Assembly: GCF_039529775.1 (NCBI RefSeq) | Contig: NZ_BAAANL010000001.1 | Location: forward strand, 62,001-126,000 | Length of the DNA: 64,000 bases | Direction: 5' to 3' | Origin: Myceligenerans crystallogenes | Lineage (GTDB): Bacteria > Actinomycetota > Actinomycetes > Actinomycetales > Cellulomonadaceae | Shown here: piece after piece, positions 8,041 to 17,077 of the stretch | Layout of the letters: every line of letters starts with the position of its first letter | How positions within the stretch are numbered: the first letter of the stretch is position 1 | Program-made: the position numbers and the translations under genes | Notes under the pieces: generated by a model | What the model saw: the letters and a program-made list of their open reading frames with translations, nothing else | What the model was told of the DNA's origin: nothing | The model's database searches: none

Positions 8041-8790
8041 ATGACTCCCGGTTCCACCTCGCGCGGCGAACTCGATGATCACGGCAAGATCCTGCTGCTG
8101 TGGGACATCGACCGCACCCTGATCTACGTGGGGGAGGTGGACCGGGCGGTCTACCGGGAGGCGTTCCAGGAGGTCGTCGGCCGGCCCGCGGTACGGTTCC
8201 CGGCGCGCGGCACCGGCGTGACCATGCCGCGCGCCATCCGCGGGCTGCTGCTCGACAACGGGCTGTCCGACGGCGAGACGCAACGCCTGCTGCCGCGGAT
8301 GCTCGAGCTCGTGCCCGAGCGTCTCGCGGCGCACGAGGACGACGTCCGGCGCGACGGCGTGCTCCTGCCCGGGGCGCTGGAGGCGGCCGCCGCGGTGGCT
8401 GCCGACGGCCGGTTCGTCGCGACGGTCGTCACCGGGAACCTTGAGGCGAACGCCCGCCTCAAGCTGCGCGCCTTCGGGCTCGACCGGTACATCGACCCGG
8501 ATCTCGGCGGTTACGCGTCCGACGACGAGCACCGGCCCGCGCTCGTCGCGGTCGCGCAGAAGCGGGCCGCGGCGCGCCGGGGCGGCCGGTTCACCCGGGC
8601 CAACACCGTCATCGTGGGGGACTCCCTGGAGGACGTCCGTACCGGGATCGAGGGCGGGGCGCGCGTGATCGGGGTCGCGGGCGGGCGCACGTCGGCCTCC
8701 GCTCTGCGCGAGGCCGGGGCGGACGTCGTCCTGGCGGATCTGACCGACGTAAATCGCCTGATGAAGGCAATTGTGTCCTTGCGCTCGTGA
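8041..8790 (+). CDS. HAD-superfamily hydrolase (phosphoglycolate phosphatase-like)
   Basis: This 249-aa HAD hydrolase has motif I LLWDIDRTLIY with the two catalytic Asp (D-x-D), motif II VVTGNL, a Lys in the EANARLKLRAFGLDRY segment, and motif IV VIVGDSLEDVRTG with the acidic metal ligands. A helical cap lies between motifs I and II, as in subfamily I phosphatases such as phosphoglycolate phosphatase. The substrate cannot be read from sequence. Its ATG lies six bases after the stop of the HTH regulator, and the ribosome site GAGGTG overlaps that stop. Confidence 0.85.
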   Translation: MTPGSTSRGELDDHGKILLLWDIDRTLIYVGEVDRAVYREAFQEVVGRPAVRFPARGTGVTMPRAIRGLLLDNGLSDGETQRLLPRMLELVPERLAAHEDDVRRDGVLLPGALEAAAAVAADGRFVATVVTGNLEANARLKLRAFGLDRYIDPDLGGYASDDEHRPALVAVAQKRAAARRGGRFTRANTVIVGDSLEDVRTGIEGGARVIGVAGGRTSASALREAGADVVLADLTDVNRLMKAIVSLRS

Positions 8791-8905
8791 CCGGCGTCAC
8801 AGGTATGTACACTCGCTCCATTCCCGCTGTCAACGTTGCCAGCAGGACGTTCACACATACCAGGGGTCTTGACACGGTCAAGTTCTTCCCCGTCGAGGAG
8901 GACGG
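8791..8905 (+). promoter_or_regulatory. Upstream region of hppA with an inverted repeat
   Basis: This gap carries a possible -10 TACACT at 8808-8813, and an inverted repeat CTTGAC-ACG-GTCAAG at 8868-8882 just upstream of the ribosome site. The inverted repeat could be an operator or a small leader hairpin; no regulator is known for it. Confidence 0.35.
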
Positions 8906-11254
8906 ATGCTCACACTCGGCTCCACCAGCATCACCGTTGTCACGGTGATCGCCCTCATAGCCGTGGGCGCACTGGCCTGCGCCTTCGTACTGCGCCGGCA
9001 GGTGCTCGCCGCGCCTGAGGGCACACCCAAGATGCAGGACATCGCCCATGCCGTGCAGGAGGGGGCCTCGGCCTATCTCAACCGTCAGTTCCGGACGCTC
9101 GCGCTGTTCGCCGTCGTGGTGTTCGCGCTGCTGTTCCTGCTGCCGGGGGAGAGCGGGGTCCGCGTCGGGCGGTCCATCGCCTTCCTGTTCGGCGCCGGGT
9201 TCTCGGCGGCGATCGGCTACCTCGGCATGTGGCTGGCGGTGCGAGCGAACGTGCGCGTCGCCTCCGCGGCGGCGAGCAGCGGAGCGGCCGAGCTCCGTCG
9301 TCAGTTAGGTGCCAGGATCGCGTTCCGCACCGGCGGCGTCGTCGGCATGTCCGTGGTGGGCCTCGGCCTGCTCGGCGCCGCGCTCGTCGTCATCATCTAC
9401 CGCGAGCAGGCGCCCGGCGTGCTGGAGGGCTTCGGGTTCGGAGCCGCGCTGCTCGCCATGTTCATGCGTGTCGGCGGCGGCATCTTCACCAAGGCGGCCG
9501 ACGTCGGCGCGGACCTGGTCGGCAAGGTCGAGCAGGGCATCCCCGAGGACGACCCGCGCAACGCCGCCACCATCGCGGACAACGTGGGCGACAACGTCGG
9601 CGACTGCGCCGGCATGGCCGCCGACCTCTTCGAGTCCTACGCCGTGACCCTCGTGGCCGCCCTCATCCTGGGCAAGGCCGCGATGGGCGAGCAGGGCCTC
9701 GTCTTCCCGCTGATCGTCACCGCGATCGGCGCGTTCGTCGCGCTGCTGGGCGTGTTCATCACCCGCGTGCGCGGCTCGGAGTCCGGGCTGACGGCGATCA
9801 ACCGCGGGTTCTACGTCTCGGCGCTCGTGGGCGCGGTGCTCGCCGCGATCGCGGCGTTCGTCTACCTGCCGGGCTCGTTCGACCAGCTGAACGGCACCGC
9901 GGAACTCGGTGACGTCAGCGGCCTCGACCCGCGCGTCGTGGCGTCCGCGGCCGTGCTCGTGGGCGTGGTGCTGGCCGGCGTCATCCTGTGGATCACGGGC
10001 TACTTCACCGACACGAAGAAGAAGCCGACCGCGCACGTCGCGGCGACCTCGCGCACCGGGGCGGCCACCGTCGTCCTCGCCGGTATCGGGGTGGGCTTCG
10101 AGTCCGCGGTGTACACCGCCGGCGTGATCGCGGCCGCGATCTGCGGCGTGTTCCTGCTGGCCGGCGGCTCGGTCTGGCTGGCGCTGTTCCTCGTGGCGCT
10201 GGCCGGCTGCGGCCTGCTGACCACGGTGGGCGTCATCGTGGCCATGGACACGTTCGGCCCGGTGAGCGACAACGCGCAGGGCATCGCGGAGATGTCCGGC
10301 GAGGTCGACGAGACGGGCGCCCAGATCCTCACCGACCTGGACGCCGTCGGGAACACCACGAAGGCGATCACCAAGGGCATCGCCATCGCGACCGCCGTGC
10401 TCGCGGCCACAGCGCTGTTCGGCTCGTACGCGGAGGCCGTGACCCACGCGCTCGGCGAGGTCACGGAGCGGGGCACCGGCCTGGTCGACGCGATGATCAA
10501 CTACGAGATCATCTCGCCGATCACCCTGGTCGGCGTGATCCTGGGCGGCGCGACCGTGTTCCTGTTCTCGGGGCTGGCGATCGACGCCGTGACCCGTGCG
10601 GCGGGTGCCATCGTGCTGGAGGTGCGCCGCCAGTTCCGGGAGCACCCCGGGATCATGACGCATCAGGAGCGGCCGGAGTACGGGCGCGTCGTCGACATCT
10701 GCACGCGGGACTCGCTGCGCGAGCTCGCCACCCCGGGGCTGCTCGCGGCGTTCGCGCCGATCGCGGTGGGCTTCGGGCTCGGGGTCGGCCCGCTGGCCGG
10801 GTTCCTCGGCGGCGCGATCGGCGCCGGCGTGCTCATGGCGGTCTTCCTCGCGAACTCGGGCGGGTCCTGGGACAACGCGAAGAAGATCGTCGAGGACGGC
10901 AGCCACGGCGGCAAGGGGTCCGACGCCCACGAGGCGACGATCATCGGCGACACCGTGGGTGACCCGTTCAAGGACACCGCGGGGCCGGCGATCAACCCGC
11001 TCATCAAGGTGATGAACCTGGTGGCGCTGCTCATCGCCCCGGCCGTCGTCGCGCTGTCCGTGCCGGCCGACGCCAACCACGCGATCCGGATCGCGATCGC
11101 GGTCGCCGCGGCGGCGGTCGCTCTCGGGGCCGTGGCGTGGTCGAAGATCCGTGCCGACCGGGAGAACGCGGCTGCCGAGTCCGCCGCGACGGAATCTCCC
11201 GCGGCGGAGCCTCGGGCCGAGGAGCGGGAGGCGGTTCCCAACGGCGTGAAGTAG
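8906..11254 (+). CDS. hppA: K+-insensitive H+-translocating pyrophosphatase
   Basis: A 782-aa integral membrane pump that couples PPi hydrolysis to H+ export. About 16 hydrophobic helices are visible. The PPi-binding signature is GGGIFTKAADVGADLVGK (about residue 190) with DNVGDNVGDCAGMAADLFES close after it, and a second acidic cluster DAHEATIIGDTVGDPFKDTA lies near the C-terminus. The segment GNTTKAITKG (about 482-491) has Lys where K+-dependent enzymes have Ala, which predicts the K+-independent class. The C-terminal tail is Glu/Ala-rich. AGGAGG precedes the ATG. A strong terminator hairpin follows at once, so the gene is transcribed alone or as the end of its unit. Confidence 0.97.
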   Translation: MLTLGSTSITVVTVIALIAVGALACAFVLRRQVLAAPEGTPKMQDIAHAVQEGASAYLNRQFRTLALFAVVVFALLFLLPGESGVRVGRSIAFLFGAGFSAAIGYLGMWLAVRANVRVASAAASSGAAELRRQLGARIAFRTGGVVGMSVVGLGLLGAALVVIIYREQAPGVLEGFGFGAALLAMFMRVGGGIFTKAADVGADLVGKVEQGIPEDDPRNAATIADNVGDNVGDCAGMAADLFESYAVTLVAALILGKAAMGEQGLVFPLIVTAIGAFVALLGVFITRVRGSESGLTAINRGFYVSALVGAVLAAIAAFVYLPGSFDQLNGTAELGDVSGLDPRVVASAAVLVGVVLAGVILWITGYFTDTKKKPTAHVAATSRTGAATVVLAGIGVGFESAVYTAGVIAAAICGVFLLAGGSVWLALFLVALAGCGLLTTVGVIVAMDTFGPVSDNAQGIAEMSGEVDETGAQILTDLDAVGNTTKAITKGIAIATAVLAATALFGSYAEAVTHALGEVTERGTGLVDAMINYEIISPITLVGVILGGATVFLFSGLAIDAVTRAAGAIVLEVRRQFREHPGIMTHQERPEYGRVVDICTRDSLRELATPGLLAAFAPIAVGFGLGVGPLAGFLGGAIGAGVLMAVFLANSGGSWDNAKKIVEDGSHGGKGSDAHEATIIGDTVGDPFKDTAGPAINPLIKVMNLVALLIAPAVVALSVPADANHAIRIAIAVAAAAVALGAVAWSKIRADRENAAAESAATESPAAEPRAEEREAVPNGVK

Positions 11255-11261
11255 TGCCGAC

Positions 11262-11310
11262 GGCGCGGCCCTCGTGCAGGAGGACATCCCTCCTGCACGA
11301 GGGCCGCGCC
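11262..11310 (+). terminator. Strong hairpin terminator after hppA
   Basis: A perfect 22-bp stem (11262-11283 with 11289-11310) closes a 5-base loop 8 bases after the hppA stop. There is no U-tract, which is usual in actinobacteria. Confidence 0.85.
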
Positions 11311-11367
11311 GTGCGGTCAGGGCCTGCGGCGGGGTGGTCCGGGACCTGATCGGCGGGGGAGCTGGCT

Positions 11368-13038
11368 GTGGGTGAGGATGTGGTCGTGGCTGCTACCGGT
11401 TCTTCGCTTGAGTTCGCTCCCGTTGTCGACGAGGTCTTGATCGGTGCGTTGCGCCGGGACCTCCTGGCCGCCGGGTTCCATGTCGACGGGGTCGAGGAAC
11501 TGCTGGGGCCGGTGGCCTCGGCGGCCCTGCACCGGGAGCAGGTGCTGCCCGCGCGGCGGGTGGTGGAGGCGGCCGGCGGGGCCGCCCTTGCGGTGCTGAC
11601 CTCGGTGTTCATGCTCGGGGGGAGCGTCAGCCGGAGGGTGTTCGACGGCGCGTTGCCCGGGGTGGGGGTGGCCGGGGCGGAGCGGCTCGGGCTGGTGCGG
11701 GCCGGAGGGCCGGGGGACGACGACGTCGTGCGGGCGCTGGTGGACCTGCGGCCCTACGGCGCCTCGGACGCGTCGGGGGAGGTGCGGTGGTGGCTGGCGT
11801 CCGATCTCGGGGAGACGGTGACCGGGGTGCGGCTGGCCGGGGACCACGTGCTCGGGGCCGGCGGGGCGTCGCTCACGCTGGCGCAGGTGACCGCGCGGAG
11901 GGCGGTCTCGCGGGTGCTCGATCTGGGGACGGGGTGCGGGATCCAGGCGCTGCACGCCGCGCGGCACGCGGACGTCGTCGTCGCCACCGACATCTCCCGG
12001 CGCGCGCTGGCGTTCACCGCGTTCAACACGGCGCTGAACCTCGGCGGTGACCGTGACCGTGCCGGGCGGGTCGAGGTGCGGCACGGGTCGATGCTGGAGC
12101 CGGTGGCGGGGGAGGAGTTCGATCTGGTCGTGTCGAACCCGCCCTTCGTGATCACGCCGCATTCCGGGGACGCCGGGGCGGCGGTGCGGGAGGCGCTGGG
12201 GGACTACGAGTACCGCGACGGCGGCCGGGCAGGGGATGATCTCGTGCGGGATCTCGTGACCGGGGTGGGGCAGGTGCTGGCGCCCGGCGGCGTCGCGCAG
12301 CTGCTCGGGAACTGGGAGCACCGGCGGGGCGAGACCTGGCAGGACCGGGTCGGCGGCTGGCTCGACGAGGCGTACGAGCGGTACGGGCTCGACGGGTGGG
12401 TGGTCCAGCGCGAGGTGCTCGACCCGGCGGAGTACGCCGAGACCTGGATCCGCGACGGCGGCACCACCCCGGACCGGGAGCCCGAGGCGTGGGCGGCGGC
12501 GTACGGGGCGTGGCTCGACGACTTCGCCGGCCGCGACGTGGAGTCCATCGGCTTCGGCATCATCACGCTCCGCCGCCCGGCCGCCGCGCGACCCCGCCGT
12601 CTCCGGCGCCTCGAGGAGCATGCCGGGGCGGTCCGCCAGCCCCTGGGCGCCCACATCGGCGCCGTGCTCGACGCGCATACGTGGCTCGCCACGCACGAGG
12701 ACGATGAAGTGGCGGTAACCCGCCTCGTAAGTGCCGCTGATGTGACGGAGGAAAGGTATCTGACACCTGGAGCGGCGGACCCGAACGTCGTCGTCGTGCG
12801 TCAGGGCGACGGGTTCGGGCGCGGCGTGCAGGCGTCGTCGCCGCTGGCCGCGCTCGTGGGCGCGTGCGACGGCGAGCTGACGGCAGGGCAGATCATCGGC
12901 GCGCTGGCGGCGATCTTCGGGGTCGAGGCGGAGGAGCTCGCGGCCGAGCTGCTGCCCGCCGTGCGCGGCCTGGTGCTCGATGGATTCCTTGCCCCGGACG
13001 TGAACGACCCTCGGTCCGACCTTGGTCAATCCTCGTAA
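11368..13038 (+). CDS. Class I SAM-dependent methyltransferase (HemK/RsmC-like) with an N-terminal accessory domain
   Basis: A 556-aa protein. Residues about 1-150 are a helical accessory domain typical of the long actinobacterial members (DUF7059-like, from memory). The SAM motif is VLDLGTGCGIQALHAAR (about 184-200), with the acidic end of strand 2 VVATDIS. The catalytic NPPF is at about 257-260, the signature of amino-methyltransferases that act on Gln, Asn or exocyclic N of bases. A C-terminal region of about 170 residues follows. The substrate is unknown; a protein N5-glutamine or rRNA methylase role is an inference. GTG 11368 has GGGGGA upstream. The next gene, a LysR regulator, begins just over 100 bases on. 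Confidence 0.82.
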   Translation: MGEDVVVAATGSSLEFAPVVDEVLIGALRRDLLAAGFHVDGVEELLGPVASAALHREQVLPARRVVEAAGGAALAVLTSVFMLGGSVSRRVFDGALPGVGVAGAERLGLVRAGGPGDDDVVRALVDLRPYGASDASGEVRWWLASDLGETVTGVRLAGDHVLGAGGASLTLAQVTARRAVSRVLDLGTGCGIQALHAARHADVVVATDISRRALAFTAFNTALNLGGDRDRAGRVEVRHGSMLEPVAGEEFDLVVSNPPFVITPHSGDAGAAVREALGDYEYRDGGRAGDDLVRDLVTGVGQVLAPGGVAQLLGNWEHRRGETWQDRVGGWLDEAYERYGLDGWVVQREVLDPAEYAETWIRDGGTTPDREPEAWAAAYGAWLDDFAGRDVESIGFGIITLRRPAAARPRRLRRLEEHAGAVRQPLGAHIGAVLDAHTWLATHEDDEVAVTRLVSAADVTEERYLTPGAADPNVVVVRQGDGFGRGVQASSPLAALVGACDGELTAGQIIGALAAIFGVEAEELAAELLPAVRGLVLDGFLAPDVNDPRSDLGQSS

Positions 13039-13161
13039 GTGCTTTCCAGAGGATTCACCCTCGGACGGCACTGTTTCCGGCATGTAACCGTGGGTGGCGG
13101 GCATCCGCCAATTGACTCCAGCCCCAAGACAGGGCGTCGTCTGGCGATTATTTTCCTTGCT

Positions 13162-14115
13162 GTGGAACTCGACTTGCGCCACTTGCGGATGGTGGTAGCC
13201 GTTGCCGAGTCCGGGAGTGTGACCAAGGCCGCCGCCGTCCTTGGCATCGCACAGCCGGCTCTGACGGCGCAACTGAACCGCATTGACCGTGCCCTCGGCG
13301 GGAACGTCTTCGTACGTGACCGCAACGGCGCGCGCTCGACCGAGCTCGGCGACCTGGTGCTACGCCACGCTCGCGTCCTGCTGCCCGCCATGACCACCCT
13401 CTCCGACGACGTGCGACGGCTGGTCAACTCGGCGGCCGGCGATCCTGGAGCGCTCCGGGTCGGCCTGTCCGGTTCCGGCCTCGGGGGCCTGTTCGTGAAC
13501 CGCCTCCACTCGGCGCTGCCCGGCGCCGACGTGACCACCGTGCTCCCCCGCGCCGACGACGATCTCGGGAACGCGCTGGCCAGCGGCACCGTCGAGGTGG
13601 CGCTGGCCGGGATGTGCTCGGACTCGCCGCCCCCAGCGTCCGAGGCCGTGACCTGGACGCGGGTCGGCACCGACCCGCTGTTCGTGCTGCTGCACGACGG
13701 CCACGAGTACGCCGACAAACCCGAGGTCACCCTCGCCGAGCTGGCCGACGAGCAGTGGCTCAGCGTGCCCGACCACAGCTGCCTCGAGTCGTGCTTCGTC
13801 TCGGCCTGCGTGCGGGCGGGGTTCACGCCCAACGCGATCGGCGAGGCCGACTGGACCACCGCGGTCGACCAGGTCCGCACGGGCCGGGCCGTCGCGCTTG
13901 TCGAGCCCGGGCAGCCCGACCCGCCGGGCGTGCGCGCCGTGCCGCTCACGGAGGCTCCCCTGCGGCGGACGCACTACCTCGGCTGGCGGCGCGACGTCCG
14001 CGGGCTGCTCGACACCGAGCTGATCGAGGACGCCGCCCACCGCGCCCACCGCGACGCCGTCGCGCGCAGCCCGCAGTACTCCCTGTGGATGGAGCGCCAC
14101 CCGAACGTGGGGTGA
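13162..14115 (+). CDS. LysR family transcriptional regulator
   Basis: This 317-aa LysR regulator has its winged helix at residues 1-60 (LRHLRMVVAVAESGSVTKAA, AQPALTAQLNRIDRALGGNV) and a periplasmic-binding-like effector domain beyond about residue 85. I chose GTG 13162 because the protein then starts directly before the HTH, as usual. No good Shine-Dalgarno is present, and an in-frame GTG at 13090 would add 24 residues with no family counterpart, so the start is uncertain. The effector is unknown. A hairpin terminator follows. Confidence 0.85.
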   Translation: MELDLRHLRMVVAVAESGSVTKAAAVLGIAQPALTAQLNRIDRALGGNVFVRDRNGARSTELGDLVLRHARVLLPAMTTLSDDVRRLVNSAAGDPGALRVGLSGSGLGGLFVNRLHSALPGADVTTVLPRADDDLGNALASGTVEVALAGMCSDSPPPASEAVTWTRVGTDPLFVLLHDGHEYADKPEVTLAELADEQWLSVPDHSCLESCFVSACVRAGFTPNAIGEADWTTAVDQVRTGRAVALVEPGQPDPPGVRAVPLTEAPLRRTHYLGWRRDVRGLLDTELIEDAAHRAHRDAVARSPQYSLWMERHPNVG

Positions 14116-14128
14116 GCGCGGAGCTCCG

Positions 14129-14159
14129 GGCTCAGGCGCTGTTTTCTTACGCCTGAGCC
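14129..14159 (+). terminator. Hairpin terminator after the LysR gene
   Basis: A 10-bp stem (14129-14138 with 14150-14159) has an 11-base T-rich loop, 13 bases after the LysR stop. Its left arm lies in a 20-base segment that recurs at about 14210-14229, where it overlaps the 3' end of the opposing gene. Confidence 0.65.
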
Positions 14160-14160
14160 T

Positions 14161-14218
14161 CTCCGCTCCGCTACGGGCGAGTGCCTCGTACCTCGGCCCT
14201 CACCCTCCGCGGAGCTCC
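14161..14218 (-). repeat. REP-like palindromic repeat, copy 1
   Basis: About 55 bases here match, with a few substitutions and one-base gaps, the reverse complement of 26381-26440. The shared core includes GGGCGAGTG, CTCGT and CCCTCACCCTCCGC. Both copies lie in intergenic DNA and can fold into a hairpin. This copy lies between convergent genes. Confidence 0.65.
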
Positions 14219-14222
14219 GGGC

Positions 14223-15368
14223 TCAGGCGTTGCAGTCGCTGTTCACGTACCGGGTGATGCGGGCGCTCGTCTCCAGCATCGTGTCCGTGTCCACGTCGCC
14301 CGACGCCGCCGCGGCCGCCTCCACGATGCCCGCGGCGTCGCCGGGATCCTTCTTCTCGATCGCGTCCGCGATGGTCGCGTAGAAGGTGTGGGCGTACTCC
14401 CAGTCCGTGGCGATGGCCTCGGGCACGTCGCTGGCCGAGGCCATCGCGTCCCGCGCGTCGATGAACCCCGAGCGCAGCGACGCCGGGTTCTCCTCGGAGA
14501 CCCCGGTCTGGGCGTTGGCGGCCTTGGTCCAGGCGGTCTGGGCCGCCGCGCACTGCACGGGGGTCGCCGCGGCGAGGTTCTTGCCCGAGCCGAAGTAGTT
14601 CGTCGTCCAGCCGACGCCGAGCCCGAGCCCGACGGCGACCACCGCCGCGACGACCAGCACGGTCGGCCGGTCGGCTGCCCGGGGAAGTCCTTTGGCCAGT
14701 ACCCGCCGCACGTTCCGCCTGCCGGGCCCGGCGGGTGCTCCCTGCGGCCGCGCCTTGCTCTTGCCCGCCCGTTCGGCTGTGCCCGCACGATCCGGCTTCC
14801 CCGCACGACCGCTCCTGGCGTCCTTGCCCGGTCCGGACCGCCTGTTCCTGGCGGGCGCCGCGGCGACCTCGGCCGCGGGCTTCGCGGGCGCGGGCTCGCC
14901 CGGCGGTGGCACGGCCTGCACCGGCGAGCTGGGCGGCTGTTCCCTGCGGGAGGCCCGCGTGGAACCCTCCCGCAGCTCCTTGCGGCTGCGCAGCTCCGCC
15001 CGGCTCCGGGGGGCCGGGGACGACTGCGCTTCCGCGGCGGCCGCGGGCGGTGCCGCCGGCGCGCCGGAACCGGTGCCCCCGAACGGGCTGCCGCCGGTCG
15101 GCCCGAACGGCGTCATCGGCCCGCCTGCCCGGGTCGCCGGAGCCGGAGCCGCGGCGGACGGCGTCGGCCACGCGTTCGGGGACGACACCGCCGCGGGCGT
15201 CTCGTCACCCTGTGCGGCCAGGCCCTCGGCCCACTCGAGCGCCGAGGGTTCCGGCGCCGCCTCACCGTTCGCCAGGCGTTCGGCCCAGCTCAGGGCATCG
15301 CTCACCGGCGGACCTCCGGCGCGTGGGCCGGGCCGGTCCCCTCGCGAGCGCTTCCGCCTTGTCGCCAT
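14223..15368 (-). CDS. Proline/alanine-rich single-pass membrane protein of unknown function
   Basis: A 381-aa protein. The N-terminal ~230 residues are a disordered, charged, Pro/Ala/Gly-rich cytoplasmic segment with two similar motifs (ALSWAERLANGE and ALEWAEGLAAQG). One transmembrane helix follows (TVLVVAAVVAVGLGLGVGWT). The outer domain of about 120 residues has two Cys (VQCAAAQTAW near its start, SDCNA at the end) that may form a disulfide. I do not recognise a family for the outer domain. The gene is divergent from the secreted protease gene, sharing a 233-bp promoter region. Confidence 0.7.
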   Translation of the reverse strand: MATRRKRSRGDRPGPRAGGPPVSDALSWAERLANGEAAPEPSALEWAEGLAAQGDETPAAVSSPNAWPTPSAAAPAPATRAGGPMTPFGPTGGSPFGGTGSGAPAAPPAAAAEAQSSPAPRSRAELRSRKELREGSTRASRREQPPSSPVQAVPPPGEPAPAKPAAEVAAAPARNRRSGPGKDARSGRAGKPDRAGTAERAGKSKARPQGAPAGPGRRNVRRVLAKGLPRAADRPTVLVVAAVVAVGLGLGVGWTTNYFGSGKNLAAATPVQCAAAQTAWTKAANAQTGVSEENPASLRSGFIDARDAMASASDVPEAIATDWEYAHTFYATIADAIEKKDPGDAAGIVEAAAAASGDVDTDTMLETSARITRYVNSDCNA

Positions 15369-15601
15369 GATCCGCGAGGATACCTGGCCGCGCGGCTCGA
15401 TCAGGAGGCCCGAATCCGACCAATCTTGTCCGCGATGGGTGAAATCGGGCCTGATTTCCTCGTGTGAGGTGACCAGCCGCCTACGCCGGTCATCACCCCT
15501 GCGTATGACCTGAGTGATATCTGTGCACGTGAATCCTGTGACTCTAGTGTGGTTTTCGGGTGAAACTCACCCCCGACACCCACACCAAGGAGTAACTGGA
15601 G

Positions 15602-17077
15602 ATGAGACGCACACGCACGCACGCGCTTGTCGCGGCCACCGCCGCGGCGACGCTCGCCGGCGGTGTCTGGGCGGCCGCCGTGGCAAACGCCTCACCGGTA
15701 CCCGCATCCGACACCGAGGTCACCGACAAGTACGCTCCCGGCCTGCTCCGCGCAATGGAGCGCGACCTGGGCCTGGAGGCGGCGGAGGCGGTGGAGCTCA
15801 TGGAGTTCCAGGAGTCCGCCGGATCCCGCACCGAGGACGTCGCCGCGAAGCTCAAGGACTCGTACGCGGGCGCCTGGATCGACGGCGCCAGGTCCGCGAC
15901 GGTCGCCGTGACCGACGCCGCCGACGTCGCGACGGTCGAGAAGGCGGGCCTCGAGGCCGTCGTCGTCGACCACACGATCGCCGAGCTCAGCAGCTGGAAG
16001 CTGTCGCTCGACGACACGCTCGCCGGCCTCGAGGGCGTCCCGTCGTTCTACGTGGACGTCGAGAGCAACCAGGTCGTCGTCGACGTGCACGCGGGTGCCA
16101 GGGCCGAGGCGGTCAAGGCGGTCCGTGAGGCCGGCGTCCCGGCCGGCGCCGTCGCCTACCGGACGTCGACCGAGCAGCCCACCACGCTCATGAACGTCAT
16201 CGGCGGCAACGCCTACTACATCGGCAGCGGCTCGCGCTGCTCCGTCGGCTTCTCGGCCACCGGCGGCTTCGTCACGGCGGGCCACTGCGGCACGCGCGGC
16301 GCGACGACGTCGCAGCCGTCCGGCACGTTCACCGTGTCGAGCTTCCCGGGCAACGACTACGCCTACGTCTCGACCGGCTCGGACGACACCCCGCTCGGTC
16401 TCGTCAACAACTACTCGGGTGGCACGGTCGGCGTGACCGGGCACTCCGTGGCGCCCGTCGGCACGTCCGTGTGCCGTTCCGGTTCGACGACCGGCTGGCA
16501 CTGCGGCACCATCTCGGCGCTCGGCGCGTCGGTGACCTACTCGCAGGGCACGGTCTCCGGCCTCATCCGCACCAACGTGTGCGCCGAGCCGGGCGACTCC
16601 GGCGGCTCGCTGCTCGCCGGCACCGTCGCCCAGGGCATGACGTCCGGCGGTTCGGGCAACTGCTCCTCGGGTGGTACGACGTACTTCCAGCCGGTGGGCG
16701 AGGCCCTCTCGGCCGCGGGCGTCTCCCTGATCACGAGCGGTGGCGGCACGACGCCGCCGCCGACCACCACGTGCTCCGGCTACGAGTCGACGTTCTCCGG
16801 CACGGCCTCGGCCGGCTCGGCCTACGGCGAGCCCTCTGCCAGCGGGTTCTCCGCCGCCTCGGGCACGTTCCGCGGCTGCCTCGACGGCCCGTCGGGCGCG
16901 GACTTCGACCTGTACCTGCAGAAGTACAGCGGCGGTACCTGGACGACGGTCGCCTCGGGCACGACGTCGGCCCCGGACGAGAAGGTGAGCTACTCCGGCA
17001 CCTCCGGCACCTACCGCTGGGTCGTCGACGCCTACTCGGGCTCGGGCTCCTACACGGGCGCCTACGACACCCCGTGA
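15602..17077 (+). CDS. Secreted S1 serine protease (alpha-lytic/streptogrisin type) with a C-terminal PPC-like domain
   Basis: A 491-aa preproprotein. It has a signal peptide (HALVAATAAATLAGGVWAAA, cleavage near ANA-SPV) and a long alpha-lytic-type pro-region to about residue 195, which acts as a folding chaperone. The mature protease starts near NVIGGNAYYIGSG. The catalytic triad is His228 in TAGHC, Asp252 in GNDYAYV and Ser333 in EPGDSGGS, with paired Cys around them. After a Gly/Thr/Pro linker there is a pre-peptidase C-terminal-like domain (about 395-491). This layout resembles the Cellulomonas 69B4 protease. AAGGAG precedes the ATG. The 3' end overlaps the 3' end of the opposing sensor kinase gene by 16 bases. 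Confidence 0.93.
   Translation: MRRTRTHALVAATAAATLAGGVWAAAVANASPVPASDTEVTDKYAPGLLRAMERDLGLEAAEAVELMEFQESAGSRTEDVAAKLKDSYAGAWIDGARSATVAVTDAADVATVEKAGLEAVVVDHTIAELSSWKLSLDDTLAGLEGVPSFYVDVESNQVVVDVHAGARAEAVKAVREAGVPAGAVAYRTSTEQPTTLMNVIGGNAYYIGSGSRCSVGFSATGGFVTAGHCGTRGATTSQPSGTFTVSSFPGNDYAYVSTGSDDTPLGLVNNYSGGTVGVTGHSVAPVGTSVCRSGSTTGWHCGTISALGASVTYSQGTVSGLIRTNVCAEPGDSGGSLLAGTVAQGMTSGGSGNCSSGGTTYFQPVGEALSAAGVSLITSGGGTTPPPTTTCSGYESTFSGTASAGSAYGEPSASGFSAASGTFRGCLDGPSGADFDLYLQKYSGGTWTTVASGTTSAPDEKVSYSGTSGTYRWVVDAYSGSGSYTGAYDTP

Noticed and set aside
13039..13161. N-terminal extension of the LysR protein back to 13039
   Set aside because: The extra residues have no LysR counterpart and the helix-turn-helix already begins right after GTG 13162.
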